This document shows positions 27,382 through 39,661 of a stretch of DNA of 64,000 nt, piece by piece; position 1 is the stretch's first letter; the number at the start of each line of letters is the position of its first letter. The notes beneath the pieces were generated by a model. The model saw nothing but the letters and a program-made list of their open reading frames with translations, was not told where the DNA came from and did no database searches. A program made the position numbers and the translations under genes. Source of the stretch: Streptomyces sp. NBC_00704 (lineage in GTDB: Bacteria > Actinomycetota > Actinomycetes > Streptomycetales > Streptomycetaceae); the NCBI RefSeq assembly GCF_036226605.1, contig NZ_CP109000.1, positions 2,352,501-2,416,500 of the forward strand, given 5' to 3'.

Positions 27382-28044
27382 TCAGCCCTCCTTCGTCTGG
27401 TGCCGGTGGAAGCCCAGCTGCGGACGGTGTCCGGAGCGGTCCCGGGTCGCCGGTTCCTGGGCGCGGTGGCGGTCGGAGTCACGGCCGAAGTCACGGCCGG
27501 ACGTCGAGATCAGGTCGTCGAACAGGGCGCGCGCCTCCACCAGGGCGGAACGCATGTCCTCCGTGTCGGGCGCGCCGCCGTCGGAGGTCCGGACGACGCG
27601 GTGGACGCGCCGGTAGCCCTGGACGTGGTTCGCGTGGTGGACGGAGAGGGCGGCGACCTGCTCCTCGTACTGGTCGCCGGCCGGGAAGCCGCGGGCGCCT
27701 GCCACCTCGGCGAGCAGCCGGTCGGCCTCGACGACGGCCTCGCGGGGCGAGTCGACGAACCGCTCCTGCGCCGCCGTCCAGCGGGCTTCGAAGCGCTCGC
27801 GCTCGGCGGGCTCCAGCGGCCGCTCGCGCAGTCCGCCGTGCCGTTCGACGAGAGCGCCGAGTTCACGCTCAGCGGCCTTGACGTCTCCGTCGTGGCGGGC
27901 CACGGCCCGGTCGTACTCGGGTCCGAATCGGCGCTTCAGACCGTGTCCGCCGTGCGAGCCGCGGGCCCTCACGACCAGGACGGCCGCGACGGCGACGAGG
28001 GCCGCCACGACCACGATCAGAGCGATGATCACTCCTGTGGACAT
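27382..28044 (-). CDS. Membrane-anchored protein with FVDxPRxAVxEAD domain
   Basis: A 220-residue protein with a single N-terminal transmembrane helix (GVIIALIVVVAALVAVAAVL), a basic stretch, then an alpha-helical cytoplasmic domain: EYDRAVARHDGDVKAAEREL, QERFVDSPREAVVEADRLLA and a His-rich segment VHHANHVQGYRRVHRVV. The C-terminus is polar and disordered. I chose the ATG at 28044, which has GGAAGG upstream and places the helix at the N-terminus. It lies 5 bases upstream of its paralogue and probably forms a membrane complex with it. Unknown function. Confidence 0.75.
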   Translation of the reverse strand: MSTGVIIALIVVVAALVAVAAVLVVRARGSHGGHGLKRRFGPEYDRAVARHDGDVKAAERELGALVERHGGLRERPLEPAERERFEARWTAAQERFVDSPREAVVEADRLLAEVAGARGFPAGDQYEEQVAALSVHHANHVQGYRRVHRVVRTSDGGAPDTEDMRSALVEARALFDDLISTSGRDFGRDSDRHRAQEPATRDRSGHRPQLGFHRHQTKEG

Positions 28045-28278
28045 GCCTTGCCTTCCGGTGTGTCGGCCCCACGGGCCGGTTCTTCCATCGGGTTGCCGCA
28101 ACCCGATGGCGTAAACGGCGGGCACGGCCGCCCGCCGGTCCGGCCGTCACGCCGGACGACCCAGCCGGGCCAGGTGCTTCGGGCGGTCCGGGCCAGGTGA
28201 TTCGGGAGGTTCCGGCGGTCCGGTCGGCCGTGGATATCGGGTTGCCGGGCGGGCGGGCCGTCGTCGCAGAATGAGCGG

Positions 28279-28770
28279 ATGACCTGGACCGTCGCCCCGG
28301 AACCGTTCGACTCCCCCGTCGCCGCAGCGCTGTGGCGGGACTACTACACCGAGGTCAGCGACCGCTGGTATCTGCTCCACGAGGGCCGCCGCACCGATCC
28401 GGCCGAGCTGGAGCGGGAGATCGCCGCCCAGAGCTGGGACGAACTCACGCCTCCGCGGGGGCAGTTGGTCGTGGGACGGTATGACGGCGAGCCGGGCGGC
28501 TGTGCCGGGGTGCGGCTGCTGCCGGACGGAACCGCCGAGCTGAAGCGGGTGTTCGTGCGGGAGGGGCTGCGCGGCAAGGGCGGCGCGGCGCTGCTCGTCC
28601 GGGCCGCCGAGGACGCCGCTCGCGCGTTCGGCGCCACGCGGATGGTGCTGGACACGCGCGGCGACCTGGTCGAGGCCCGTGCCCTGTACGCCCGGCTCGG
28701 TTACGAGGAGACCGACGCGCACAACGACGAGCCGTACGCCGACCACTGGTTCGCCCGGCGGCTCACCTGA
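28279..28770 (+). CDS. GNAT-family N-acetyltransferase
   Basis: A 163-residue GNAT enzyme. The acetyl-CoA site is VFVREGLRGKGGAALLVRAA (the R/QxxGxG/A motif), preceded by the beta-strand ELKR and followed by LYARLGYEET. Substrate unknown. It is a single gene, convergent with the MFS exporter gene. Confidence 0.88.
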   Translation: MTWTVAPEPFDSPVAAALWRDYYTEVSDRWYLLHEGRRTDPAELEREIAAQSWDELTPPRGQLVVGRYDGEPGGCAGVRLLPDGTAELKRVFVREGLRGKGGAALLVRAAEDAARAFGATRMVLDTRGDLVEARALYARLGYEETDAHNDEPYADHWFARRLT

Positions 28771-28815
28771 ATCGGGGGGCGTCACCTGACCCGGGGCGTC
28801 ATCCGACCCGCGGCG

Positions 28816-32404
<3,589 letters not shown>

Positions 32405-32482
32405 ACCGCGGCCCCGCGAGTCAGCGCACCGCGAGCCGCTCGCCCGGCCTCCCGGTCAGTTCGTGCGGCGGACGGTGCGCCC

Positions 32483-33136
32483 TCAGGCAGTGCGGACGTC
32501 GATGCGGACGCCGTCCGCCAGTCGCTCCACGCGCACCTGGCGCAGATCGCGCACGAGCACGTCCGGAGCGTGCGCCGCCGCGCGGGGACCGACGCCGACG
32601 ACCCGCATTCCGGCGGCGTGTCCGGCCGCGATGCCCGCCCCGGAGTCCTCGAACACGACGCAGTCCGCCGGGGCGATCCCCAGTTCGGCGGCGCCCTTGA
32701 GGAAGCCCTCGGGGTCCGGCTTGCTCGCGCCGACCGACTCGGCGGTGATCCGCACGTCGGGCAGGTCCAGCCCGGCCGCGGCCATACGGGCCGTGGACAG
32801 CGCGACGTCCGCCGAGGTGACCAGGGCGTGCGGGACGCCCCGCAGCGAGGCGAGGAACTCCGGCGCGCCGGGCACCGGGACGACGCCGTCCATGTCGGCG
32901 GTCTCCTCGGCCAGCATGCGCGCGTTGTCCGCGTGGTTCAGACGCACAGGACGGCCGGGCAGCAGCACCGCCATCGAGGCGTGGCCCTGCCGGCCGTGGA
33001 CGACCTTCATGACCTCGTCGCCGTCGAGCCCGTGCGCGTCGGCCCAGCGCCGCCAGATCCGTTCGACGACGGCGTCGGAGTTCACGAGCGTGCCGTCCAT
33101 GTCGAGCAGGAGGGCGCGGGCGGTCAGGGCCGGCAT
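32483..33136 (-). CDS. HAD-superfamily phosphatase (phosphoglycolate/sugar-phosphate type)
   Basis: A 217-residue HAD hydrolase. Motif I is LLLDMDGTLVNSD, motif II SLRGVPHALVTSAD, motif III around GASKPDPEGFLKGA and motif IV VFEDSGAGI. The ESVGASKPDP and DSGAGI blocks fit the beta-phosphoglucomutase/2-deoxyglucose-6-phosphatase subgroup. The ATG at 33136 has GGAG upstream and places motif I near residue 13; an in-frame TTG at 33163 is less likely. Substrate not determined. Confidence 0.88.
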   Translation of the reverse strand: MPALTARALLLDMDGTLVNSDAVVERIWRRWADAHGLDGDEVMKVVHGRQGHASMAVLLPGRPVRLNHADNARMLAEETADMDGVVPVPGAPEFLASLRGVPHALVTSADVALSTARMAAAGLDLPDVRITAESVGASKPDPEGFLKGAAELGIAPADCVVFEDSGAGIAAGHAAGMRVVGVGPRAAAHAPDVLVRDLRQVRVERLADGVRIDVRTA

Positions 33137-33251
33137 CAGCAGCTCCAGGTGCGTAGGGGACAAGGCGGCCCCGCCCGCCGGTCAGGGAAAACGAGCGGGA
33201 GCCACTTTGTTTTCCCACGGTACAAAACAATGCCGCCCCGACGCCACCCCG

Positions 33252-33463
33252 ACCGGGAGGCGCGGGAGGAGCGGGAGGCGCGAGGAGGAGCGGGAGGCGC
33301 GAGGAGGCGCAGGGGACGCGGGAGGCGCAGGGGACGCGGGAACGCCCAAAGACGTCCGCCCCGACGCCGGGCCCGGTGTCCGCCCCGATGCCGCGCCCGG
33401 CCTCCGCCCCCATACCGGCCGCGACGCCGGGCCCGCATCCGCCCCCATACCGGCCGCGACGCC
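33252..33463. repeat. G-rich and direct-repeat tract upstream of the HAD gene
   Basis: The 347-base space between the HAD gene and the TMEM165 gene has no gene. From 33252 to about 33345 it is a run of short GGGAGGCGCGAGGAG-like units. From 33403 a 26-base unit beginning TCCGCCCCCATACCGGCC is directly repeated (33403-33428 and 33438-33463). No terminator with a U tract is evident. Confidence 0.65.
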
Positions 33464-33483
33464 CGGCCCGGTACGTGTCCGGC

Positions 33484-34065
33484 TCAGCCGGTGACCGCCT
33501 CCCACAGGCTCCACACGCCGAGGGCCAGCATCAGCAGCGCCGCGATCTGCGTGATCAGCTTCAATGGCACCCGCTTCATCAGCGCCTTTCCGCCGACGAT
33601 GCCGAGTCCGGCCACCGCCCACAGTGCGAGCACCGCGCCGAGGCCGACGGAGAGCGGGTCGTCGTAGCGGGCGGCGAGGTTCGCCGTCATGATCTGGGTG
33701 AGGTCGCCGAACTCGGCCACCAGGATCAGCATGAAGCCCGCGCCCGCGACCTTCCAGAAGGACTGGTCCCCGGGCCCCCGGATCTCCTCCTCGCCGTCGT
33801 CCTTCTTCAGCAGGAGGACCGCCGCGCCGCCCAGGAAGAGGACGCCGGTCAGCGCGTGCACGAGCTGCTGCGGCAGCAGCGTGAGGACGCTGCCGGCCGC
33901 GACGGCCAGCGCGACGTGCAGGGCGAAGGCCGCGGCGACCCCGGCGAAGACGTACGAGGCGCGGTAGCGGGTGCCCAGGACGAGGCCGGCCAGGGCGGTC
34001 TTGTCCGGCAGCTCGGCCAGGAAGACGACGCCGAAGACGACCGCCGTCACGGTGATGCTGATCAA
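33484..34065 (-). CDS. TMEM165/GDT1-family Mn2+ transporter
   Basis: A 193-residue protein with two repeats of three membrane helices. Each repeat has the family metal-binding motif: FLAELPDKTALAGL at about residue 16 and LVAEFGDLTQIMT at about 118. TMEM165/GDT1 members export Mn2+ or exchange Ca2+/Mn2+ for protons. The charged loop KKDDGEEEIRGPGDQ separates the halves. The yybP-ykoY riboswitch at 34170-34290 lies upstream on the same strand, which strongly supports manganese as substrate and manganese-induced expression. Confidence 0.9.
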   Translation of the reverse strand: MISITVTAVVFGVVFLAELPDKTALAGLVLGTRYRASYVFAGVAAAFALHVALAVAAGSVLTLLPQQLVHALTGVLFLGGAAVLLLKKDDGEEEIRGPGDQSFWKVAGAGFMLILVAEFGDLTQIMTANLAARYDDPLSVGLGAVLALWAVAGLGIVGGKALMKRVPLKLITQIAALLMLALGVWSLWEAVTG

Positions 34066-34149
34066 GGTTCCTCAATCGGTCGGGTGCCGCCCCACCGAGA
34101 GTCCGCACGCTCCGCACCAGACGCCTCGGCAGGGCAGCGCACACGTCAC

Positions 34150-34167
34150 CCGTGCCGTACGGCACGG
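34150..34167 (-). promoter_or_regulatory. Perfect palindrome after the riboswitch (expression platform candidate)
   Basis: The 18-base perfect palindrome CCGTGCCGTACGGCACGG follows the aptamer on the minus strand, about 85 bases before the TMEM165 start. It can form a compact hairpin and is a candidate expression-platform element switched by the aptamer. Confidence 0.5.
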
Positions 34168-34169
34168 AT

Positions 34170-34290
34170 GTGCACTGCTTGCCGAAGGTCTCGCTGGCCG
34201 GCCCGTACGACGGGTCTGCCTCCGGGCGCCGGCTCAGACGAGCTGAGCAGTGTGTCGACGGTCCGGCGAAGAGCTACTCCCCTTCTGCGT
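34170..34290 (-). ncRNA. yybP-ykoY manganese riboswitch
   Basis: On the minus strand the aptamer hallmarks appear in order: GGGGAGTAGCTC near the 5' end (34271-34282), a helix region with CGTCGACAC, GGCAGACC (34213-34220) and GCGAGACCTTCGGC (34181-34194). Conserved yybP-ykoY cores pair a GGGGAGUAG 5' strand with a 3' CGAGACCUU loop that binds Mn2+. The gene downstream is a TMEM165-type exporter, one of the known targets of this class. Boundaries are approximate. Confidence 0.78.
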
Positions 34291-34359
34291 CCCCCAGTGT
34301 ACGAGACGGCCACGAGACGGCTCGCACGCCCGTTCCCGGAGATCGTTCCGTCGTACACC

Positions 34360-34388
34360 TTGTCGTGTCATGTTCGCGTCACTAGCTT
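34360..34388 (+). promoter_or_regulatory. Promoter upstream of the secreted HNH nuclease gene
   Basis: TTGTCG (34360-34365), 17 bases, TAGCTT (34383-34388), about 85 bases before the ATG at 34477. It diverges from the riboswitch region. Read by eye only. Confidence 0.45.
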
Positions 34389-34476
34389 CTAACCGGTCGC
34401 ACATCTCCCCGCAATGCGCGAGCGCGAGCATTCCCCTGCCCGCACTTCAGCACCCTGCCTCACCAACGGAGTTCGC

Positions 34477-35121
34477 ATGTCGAAGTTCTACGCGCGTGGA
34501 CGGCTGAGCGTACTCGCCGCCCTCACCGGTCTCATAGCCTCGGTCGGGCTCTTCACCGCCCCGACCGCCTCCGCAGCCCTGCCCACCCCGGTCAGCGCCG
34601 CCACCGCCCGGACCTACCTGGCCTCCCTCAGCGTGAAGACCGAGAACCGCACCGGCTACAACCGCGACCTCTTCCCCACCTGGATCACCATCAGCGGCAC
34701 CTGCAACACGCGCGAGTACATCCTCAAGCGCGACGGCTCGAACGTCGTCACCAACTCCGCCTGCACCGCCACCAGCGGCACCTGGTACTCCCCCTACGAC
34801 GGAGCCACCTGGACCGCCGCCTCCGACCTCGACATCGACCACCTGGTCCCGCTCGCCGAGGCCTGGGACTCCGGGGCGAGCGCCTGGACCACCGCCCGGC
34901 GGCAGTCCTTCGCCAACGACGTCACCCGTCCGCAGCTCCTCGCCGTCACGGACAACGTGAACCAGTCCAAGAGCGACCAGGACCCGGCCGAGTGGATGCC
35001 GTCCCTCACCTCGTACCGCTGCACCTACGTCCGCGCCTGGGTGCAGGTGAAGTACTACTACGGCCTCTCGGTCGACTCCGCCGAGAAGAGCGCGCTGACG
35101 GGCTACCTCGCCAACTGCTGA
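34477..35121 (+). CDS. Secreted HNH-family nuclease
   Basis: A 214-residue exported protein. The signal peptide (LSVLAALTGLIASVGLFTAP, cleavage near ASA-AL) is followed by an HNH-type (DUF1524/GmrSD-like) nuclease fold: SDLDIDHLVPLAEAWDSGA carries the DIDHLVPL motif, with FANDVTRPQLLAVTDNVNQS then KSDQDPAEWMPS downstream. Four or five cysteines probably form disulfides outside the cell. The ATG at 34477 has ACGGAG upstream. Likely an extracellular nuclease for nutrient scavenging; non-specific DNA cleavage is inferred from the family. Confidence 0.88.
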   Translation: MSKFYARGRLSVLAALTGLIASVGLFTAPTASAALPTPVSAATARTYLASLSVKTENRTGYNRDLFPTWITISGTCNTREYILKRDGSNVVTNSACTATSGTWYSPYDGATWTAASDLDIDHLVPLAEAWDSGASAWTTARRQSFANDVTRPQLLAVTDNVNQSKSDQDPAEWMPSLTSYRCTYVRAWVQVKYYYGLSVDSAEKSALTGYLANC

Positions 35122-35209
35122 CCGGAGCGGGCCGGGCCGCGGCCGCCGGGATCCTCCCGCGGACCTCCGTCGTTCCGTACCGTACGGGGCGACGGAGGAG
35201 GGTGATCGC

Positions 35210-36901
35210 ATGGCCGGACTGCGGCTGGGTCCACTGCTGAGGTACGCCGACGGCCCGACGGCGACCGTCTGGGTCGAGACGAGCCGCCCGTGCACCGCCG
35301 AGGTGCGCTGCGCCGACGGCGCCGGCGGCAGAGCGGCGACCTTCCAGGTGGCGGGCCACCACTACGCCCTCGTCGAGGTCGGCGGCCTCACCCCGGGCGC
35401 CGAGACCGCGTACGAGGTGTTCCTCGACGACGCCCCCGTGTGGCCGCCGCCCGGCTCCCGCTTCCCGCCCTCGCGGATCCGCACCCTCGCCGACGACGCC
35501 GACGAGGTGCGCGTCGCGTTCGGGTCCTGCCGCTGGGCGGCGCCCCCGGCCGGCGGCAAGGACCCCGCCGGTCCCGACGCCCTGGACAGCCTGGCCACCC
35601 GGCTCGCCGCCGACCCCACGGGCGAGCGGCCCGACGTGCTGCTCCTGCTGGGCGACCAGGTCTACGCCGACGAGGTCTCCGACGCGACCAAGGAGAGGAT
35701 CGCCGCCCGCCGGGGGCTCGACGACGCGCCGGGAGCCCAGGTCGCGGACTACGAGGAGTACACCTGGCTCTACTACGAGTCCTGGCTCGACCCCGAGGTG
35801 CGCTGGCTGCTGTCCACCGTGCCCACCTGCATGGTCTTCGACGATCACGACGTCATCGACGACTGGAACACCTCCGCCTCGTGGCTGGCCGACATGCGGG
35901 ACACGCCCTGGTGGCACGAGCGGCTGATGAGCGGCCTGATGTCGTACTGGGTGCACCAGCACCTCGGCAACCTCACCCCGGCCGAACTCGCCGCCGACCC
36001 GCTCTACGCGGCCGTGCGCGAGACCGCCGACGGCACCGGCCTGCTGCGCGACTTCGCCGGACGCGCCGACACCGACCCCGCCTCCGTGCGGTGGAGCTAC
36101 CGCCGCGACTTCGGGCGGGTGCGGCTGCTGATGGCCGACAGCCGGGCCGCCCGCGTGCTGGACGAGGACGCGCGCTCGATGCTCCAGCCCGGCGAGGAGA
36201 CCTGGCTGCGCGAACAGGCCCTCGACGGCCTCGGCTCCTACGACCACCTCCTGATCGGCACCTCCCTGCCCTGGCTGCTGCCGCACCTGGTGCACGACGC
36301 CGAGGAGTGGGACGCGGCCCTGTGCCGGGGCGAGCGCGGGGCGCGCTGGGCCCGGTTCGGGGAGAAGCTGCGGCGCGGGGCGGACCTGGAACACTGGGCG
36401 GCCTTCCCGGAGTCGTTCACGGCGCTGGCGGACCTCATCACCGAGGTCGGCACGGGAAGCCGGGCGCCCGCGAGCGTGCTGGTGCTGTCCGGCGACGTCC
36501 ACCACGCGTACGCGGCCGAGCCGCACTGGCCCGACGGCGCCGGCCCGGACGCGCGGGTGCTTCAGCTCACCTGCTCCCCCGTGCACAACTCCGTCCCGGC
36601 CTCGATGCGGGTGGGCTTCCGGTTCGGGTGGAGCGCGGCGGCCCGTGCGCTCGGGCGCGGGCTGCGCAGACACGGCCGCTGCCCCCGGCCGCCCGTCAGC
36701 TGGCGCAGGACGGGCGGACCCTGGTTCGGCAACCAGCTCATGTCCCTGACGGTGCGCGGCCGTTCGGCCCGCCTGAAGCTGGAGAAGGCCCGCGCGGACG
36801 GCCGTCTGGCGACCGTGACGGAGTCCGACCTCACCCCCGGTGAAGCCCGCGGGCCGGGGCCTTTGCTGATGAATGGTCAGAAACCTTCGGCTCCACGGTA
36901 G
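35210..36901 (+). CDS. PhoD-like alkaline phosphatase/phosphodiesterase
   Basis: A 563-residue protein with an N-terminal immunoglobulin-like domain (about 1-100) and a PhoD-type metallophosphatase domain. The metal-binding motifs are LLLLGDQVYADE, CMVFDDHDVIDDWN, and SGDVHHAYAAEP near the C-terminus. Unlike classical Tat-exported PhoD it has no signal peptide, so it may act in the cytoplasm. Substrate unknown. No Pho box is visible in the short upstream gap. Confidence 0.87.
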   Translation: MAGLRLGPLLRYADGPTATVWVETSRPCTAEVRCADGAGGRAATFQVAGHHYALVEVGGLTPGAETAYEVFLDDAPVWPPPGSRFPPSRIRTLADDADEVRVAFGSCRWAAPPAGGKDPAGPDALDSLATRLAADPTGERPDVLLLLGDQVYADEVSDATKERIAARRGLDDAPGAQVADYEEYTWLYYESWLDPEVRWLLSTVPTCMVFDDHDVIDDWNTSASWLADMRDTPWWHERLMSGLMSYWVHQHLGNLTPAELAADPLYAAVRETADGTGLLRDFAGRADTDPASVRWSYRRDFGRVRLLMADSRAARVLDEDARSMLQPGEETWLREQALDGLGSYDHLLIGTSLPWLLPHLVHDAEEWDAALCRGERGARWARFGEKLRRGADLEHWAAFPESFTALADLITEVGTGSRAPASVLVLSGDVHHAYAAEPHWPDGAGPDARVLQLTCSPVHNSVPASMRVGFRFGWSAAARALGRGLRRHGRCPRPPVSWRRTGGPWFGNQLMSLTVRGRSARLKLEKARADGRLATVTESDLTPGEARGPGPLLMNGQKPSAPR

Positions 36902-37220
36902 TTGGGCCCCATAGCGGCCGGTCCGCTCCTCGACGTCGAGTCGGCGCCCGCCTCGTGGCGACCGACGCGCACCCCCTCCCAGGAGTGGATTCGGTCACGC
37001 TTTCGGACGAGGGCGGGGTGAACGGGAGTCGGCCGACGTGCGACGACCAGGGGAAAAGGGCCTATGCGGGGACCCTGATCGTGGCTAGAAGTTGAACTTG
37101 CAAGCATCGATCGGCCCCGCCTACCGTGAATCGCTGATTCGGTACCGCTTCCCCCAACCGACCGGCCCTCTCCCCGACACGGACCGGCCCGACCCGAGAC
37201 CGAAGGAGCACCCCCCACCC
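36902..37220. other. Intergenic region upstream of the DoxX gene
   Basis: 319 bases with no gene. A weak promoter-like pair, TTGCAA (37098-37103) and TACCGT (37122-37127) with an 18-base spacer, points to the DoxX gene. Nothing else stands out. Confidence 0.4.
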
Positions 37221-37673
37221 ATGTCCGCTCGCATCGACACCGCACAGCCCTACGTCATCGGCCTCTTCCGCATCGTCGTGGGCCTGCTGTTCGCCTGCCA
37301 CGGCGCGGCCTCCCTGTTCGGCGTCCTCGGCGGCGCCGGCGGCAAGGGCGGCACCATCGACGCCGGAACCTGGCCCGGCTGGTACGCCGCCGCGATCCAG
37401 CTCGTCTGCGGCACCCTGGTCCTGCTGGGCCTGGGCACCCGGGCCGCCGCGTTCCTGGCCTCGGGCTCGATGGCCTACGCCTACTTCAACGTGCACCAGC
37501 CCCACGCCCTGTGGCCGATGCAGAACGGCGGCGAGGCCTCGGCGATGTTCTGCTGGGCGTTCCTGCTGCTGATCTTCACCGGTTCCGGCGCCCTCGGCCT
37601 GGACCGCCTTCTCGCGGGCCGCACCAGCCCGCAGCGCGAGGCCGCGGCGCCCAAGGCCACCGTCTCCGCCTGA
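37221..37673 (+). CDS. DoxX-family membrane protein
   Basis: A 150-residue protein with four membrane helices, opening IGLFRIVVGLLFACHGAASL and later AIQLVCGTLVLLGLGTRAAA, AFLASGSMAYAYFNVHQPHA and SAMFCWAFLLLIFTGSGALG. The FRIVVGLLFACHG start and the final GLDRLL match the DoxX family, whose members associate with thiol and redox stress membrane complexes in actinobacteria. The ATG at 37221 has AAGGAG upstream at a long spacing. Confidence 0.88.
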   Translation: MSARIDTAQPYVIGLFRIVVGLLFACHGAASLFGVLGGAGGKGGTIDAGTWPGWYAAAIQLVCGTLVLLGLGTRAAAFLASGSMAYAYFNVHQPHALWPMQNGGEASAMFCWAFLLLIFTGSGALGLDRLLAGRTSPQREAAAPKATVSA

Positions 37674-37895
37674 GCAGTCGCCGCGAAGGGCTCTGGACGC
37701 GCCCCCCACCTGGACGCGCCCTGCACCTGGGCGCGCCCCGCCCGTGAACATGCCGTGCCGAACGCACGCACCCCCCGTGAATCCGCTGCCCCACCCCCGG
37801 CGTACGCTGTAGGGCTGTCATTGGCCGCATCTGCCGCTCCCCCGCGACACAGCGGCACGTCAGGCCGTCACGGGGGGAGACACGGGGAGTACGCG

Positions 37896-38507
37896 GTGTT
37901 GGAGAGTGTGGGGGCGCTGCTCGGCAGCCCCTGGATCTACGCGGTGGTGGGCCTGTCGGTCCTCCTCGACGTGTTCCTGCCGGTGCTGCCCAGCGGAGTG
38001 CTCGTCATCACGGCCGCGACGGCCGCGGCGGCGGGCTCCGGCGCGGCGACCGGCCAGGTCCCGCACGAGGTCCCGGACATCATGGTGCTGATCCTCTCCG
38101 CGACGACGGCCTCGGTGCTGGGCGACCTGGTCGCCTACCGGCTGGCCTGGCGCGGCGGCGAGCGCCTGGACCGGGCGATCTCCCGCTCGCGCCGGCTGAC
38201 CAGCGCGCAGGAACGTCTCGGCGGCGCGCTGGCGCGGGGCGGCGGCGCCCTGGTCGTCCTGGCGCGGTTCGCCCCGGCCGGACGGTCCGTCGTCTCCCTC
38301 ATCGCGGGCGCCGCGCATCGCCGCCCCCGCGACTTCCTCCCCTGGTCCGCGCTGGCCGGGCTGTCCTGGGCGGGCTACAGCGTCGCCCTCGGCTACTTCG
38401 GGGCCCACTGGCTGGGCACCACCTGGGTGGCCACCGGGGTGTCGGTCCTCGCCCTGTTCGGCGCGGGCGCGGGCGCGGCGTTCCTGATGCGCCGCCGGCC
38501 CGCGTGA
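37896..38507 (+). CDS. DedA/SNARE-associated-like membrane protein
   Basis: A 203-residue polytopic protein of the DedA (VTT/SNARE-associated) family. The re-entrant blocks DVFLPVLPSGVLVITAATAA and ARFAPAGRSVVSLIAGAAHR, then DFLPWSALAGLSWAGYSVAL, are conserved. DedA proteins flip lipids such as undecaprenyl phosphate or phosphatidylethanolamine. The GTG at 37896 follows GGGGAG; the frame is open further upstream. Confidence 0.85.
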   Translation: MLESVGALLGSPWIYAVVGLSVLLDVFLPVLPSGVLVITAATAAAAGSGAATGQVPHEVPDIMVLILSATTASVLGDLVAYRLAWRGGERLDRAISRSRRLTSAQERLGGALARGGGALVVLARFAPAGRSVVSLIAGAAHRRPRDFLPWSALAGLSWAGYSVALGYFGAHWLGTTWVATGVSVLALFGAGAGAAFLMRRRPA

Positions 38508-38586
38508 CGGACCGCGCACGACGGTTCCCGCCCCGCCACGAGGTCCCGGCCCCGCGACAGCGCCGGGCAGGGCGTCGGGCCTGCCG

Positions 38587-38817
38587 TCATGCCGCCGTCG
38601 GGCGGTGCGACCCGCGTACCTCCAGGCCGTCCAGCAGTTCGGCGGTGGCCGCGGCCACGGCCTCGACCGCTCTGTCGAACACCTCCCGGTTGTGCGCGGC
38701 CGGCGCCCGGAACCCGGACACCTTGCGCACGTACTGGAGGGCCGCGGCGCGGATGTCGTCCTCGGTCGCCTCCTCGGGCAGCGCGGGCGGACGCAATGTC
38801 TTGATACTCCGGCACAT
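38587..38817 (-). CDS. DUF2277 protein
   Basis: A 76-residue protein that is almost entirely the DUF2277 family: MCRSIKTLRPP, then EEATEDDIRAAALQYVRKVS and GFRAPAAHNREVFDRAV. The start at 38817 is fixed by the conserved MCRSIKTLR opening; the frame runs far upstream through another gene. Function unknown. Confidence 0.85.
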   Translation of the reverse strand: MCRSIKTLRPPALPEEATEDDIRAAALQYVRKVSGFRAPAAHNREVFDRAVEAVAAATAELLDGLEVRGSHRPTAA

Positions 38818-38927
38818 ACTCCGAGTCTCCCTCCTGTGGGCCCCGGTCGCGTTCGCCGCCACCGCGCGGGAAGCGCGGCGGCCGACCGGGGCGTGTCTGC
38901 GGAACCTGCCGTCCCGGCCGTTCATCG

Positions 38928-39542
38928 TCATTCCCGACGTCGGGCCGGCCGGTCGTGCCGACCCGGCGCGGAGTCGGCGCCGGAATCCTCCGCGGGGCCG
39001 GTGCTCAGGTCGACGAACCAGTCGTTGGATCTGATCCAGTGCCCCTTCGGGTACTCGAAGTCCGCCTGACCGAGCAGCGTGAACCCCGCTTTCCGGCACA
39101 CCCCGTTGGACGCGCGGTGGTCCACCCCGGGGAACGCGTGCAGGGCCCGGTGGCCGCCCGCCTGCCGGACGACGTCGACGAGAACACGGGCCGCCGCCGC
39201 GGCGAGGCCTCTGCCCTGGAACCCGGGCAGGATTGCCCAGCCCGTCTCCCACACCGTCGCGCCCCGCCACTCACGCTCCCAGTACCCGATCGAGCCGACG
39301 CTCTCCCCGCTGCCCGCGCTGCCCGCGCTGTCCCCGCTGTCCCCGCTGTCCGCGAGGCTGATCCGGTACATGCGGCCGGCGAACGGCTCGACGTACCGCC
39401 GCTGCCGGTCGGCGAGCCTCTCCTCGCTCTCCGGCCCGCCCAGGTGCTCGGTCATCTCGGGGCTGTTGGCCCGGCGCAGCAGCCAGAAATCGCCGTCCGA
39501 CCAAGGGGTCAACCGCACGCGCTCCACGCCCGATCCGTCCAT
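38928..39542 (-). CDS. GNAT acetyltransferase with a Ser/Gly repeat insert
   Basis: A 204-residue GNAT of the RimJ/RimL-like ribosomal or antibiotic type: VRLTPWSDGDFWLLRRANSP at the start, WAILPGFQGRGLAAAAARVL as acetyl-CoA site and SNGVCRKAGFTLLGQ later. Between the first beta-strands is a DSGDSGDSAGSAGSG insert encoded by short tandem repeats (39301-39360), so the loop length may vary. The last 25 residues are polar. Substrate unknown. Confidence 0.85.
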   Translation of the reverse strand: MDGSGVERVRLTPWSDGDFWLLRRANSPEMTEHLGGPESEERLADRQRRYVEPFAGRMYRISLADSGDSGDSAGSAGSGESVGSIGYWEREWRGATVWETGWAILPGFQGRGLAAAAARVLVDVVRQAGGHRALHAFPGVDHRASNGVCRKAGFTLLGQADFEYPKGHWIRSNDWFVDLSTGPAEDSGADSAPGRHDRPARRRE

Positions 39543-39661
39543 TCCCCCACACTAGGACGTGGGTCTGACAGCGGCCCCGGACGGCAGTACGATCGCCGTC
39601 GCACACACATCGGCGACGGGCGTCCGCGACGGGCGTCGGCGCAGGGCGCGGAGGGAGAACC

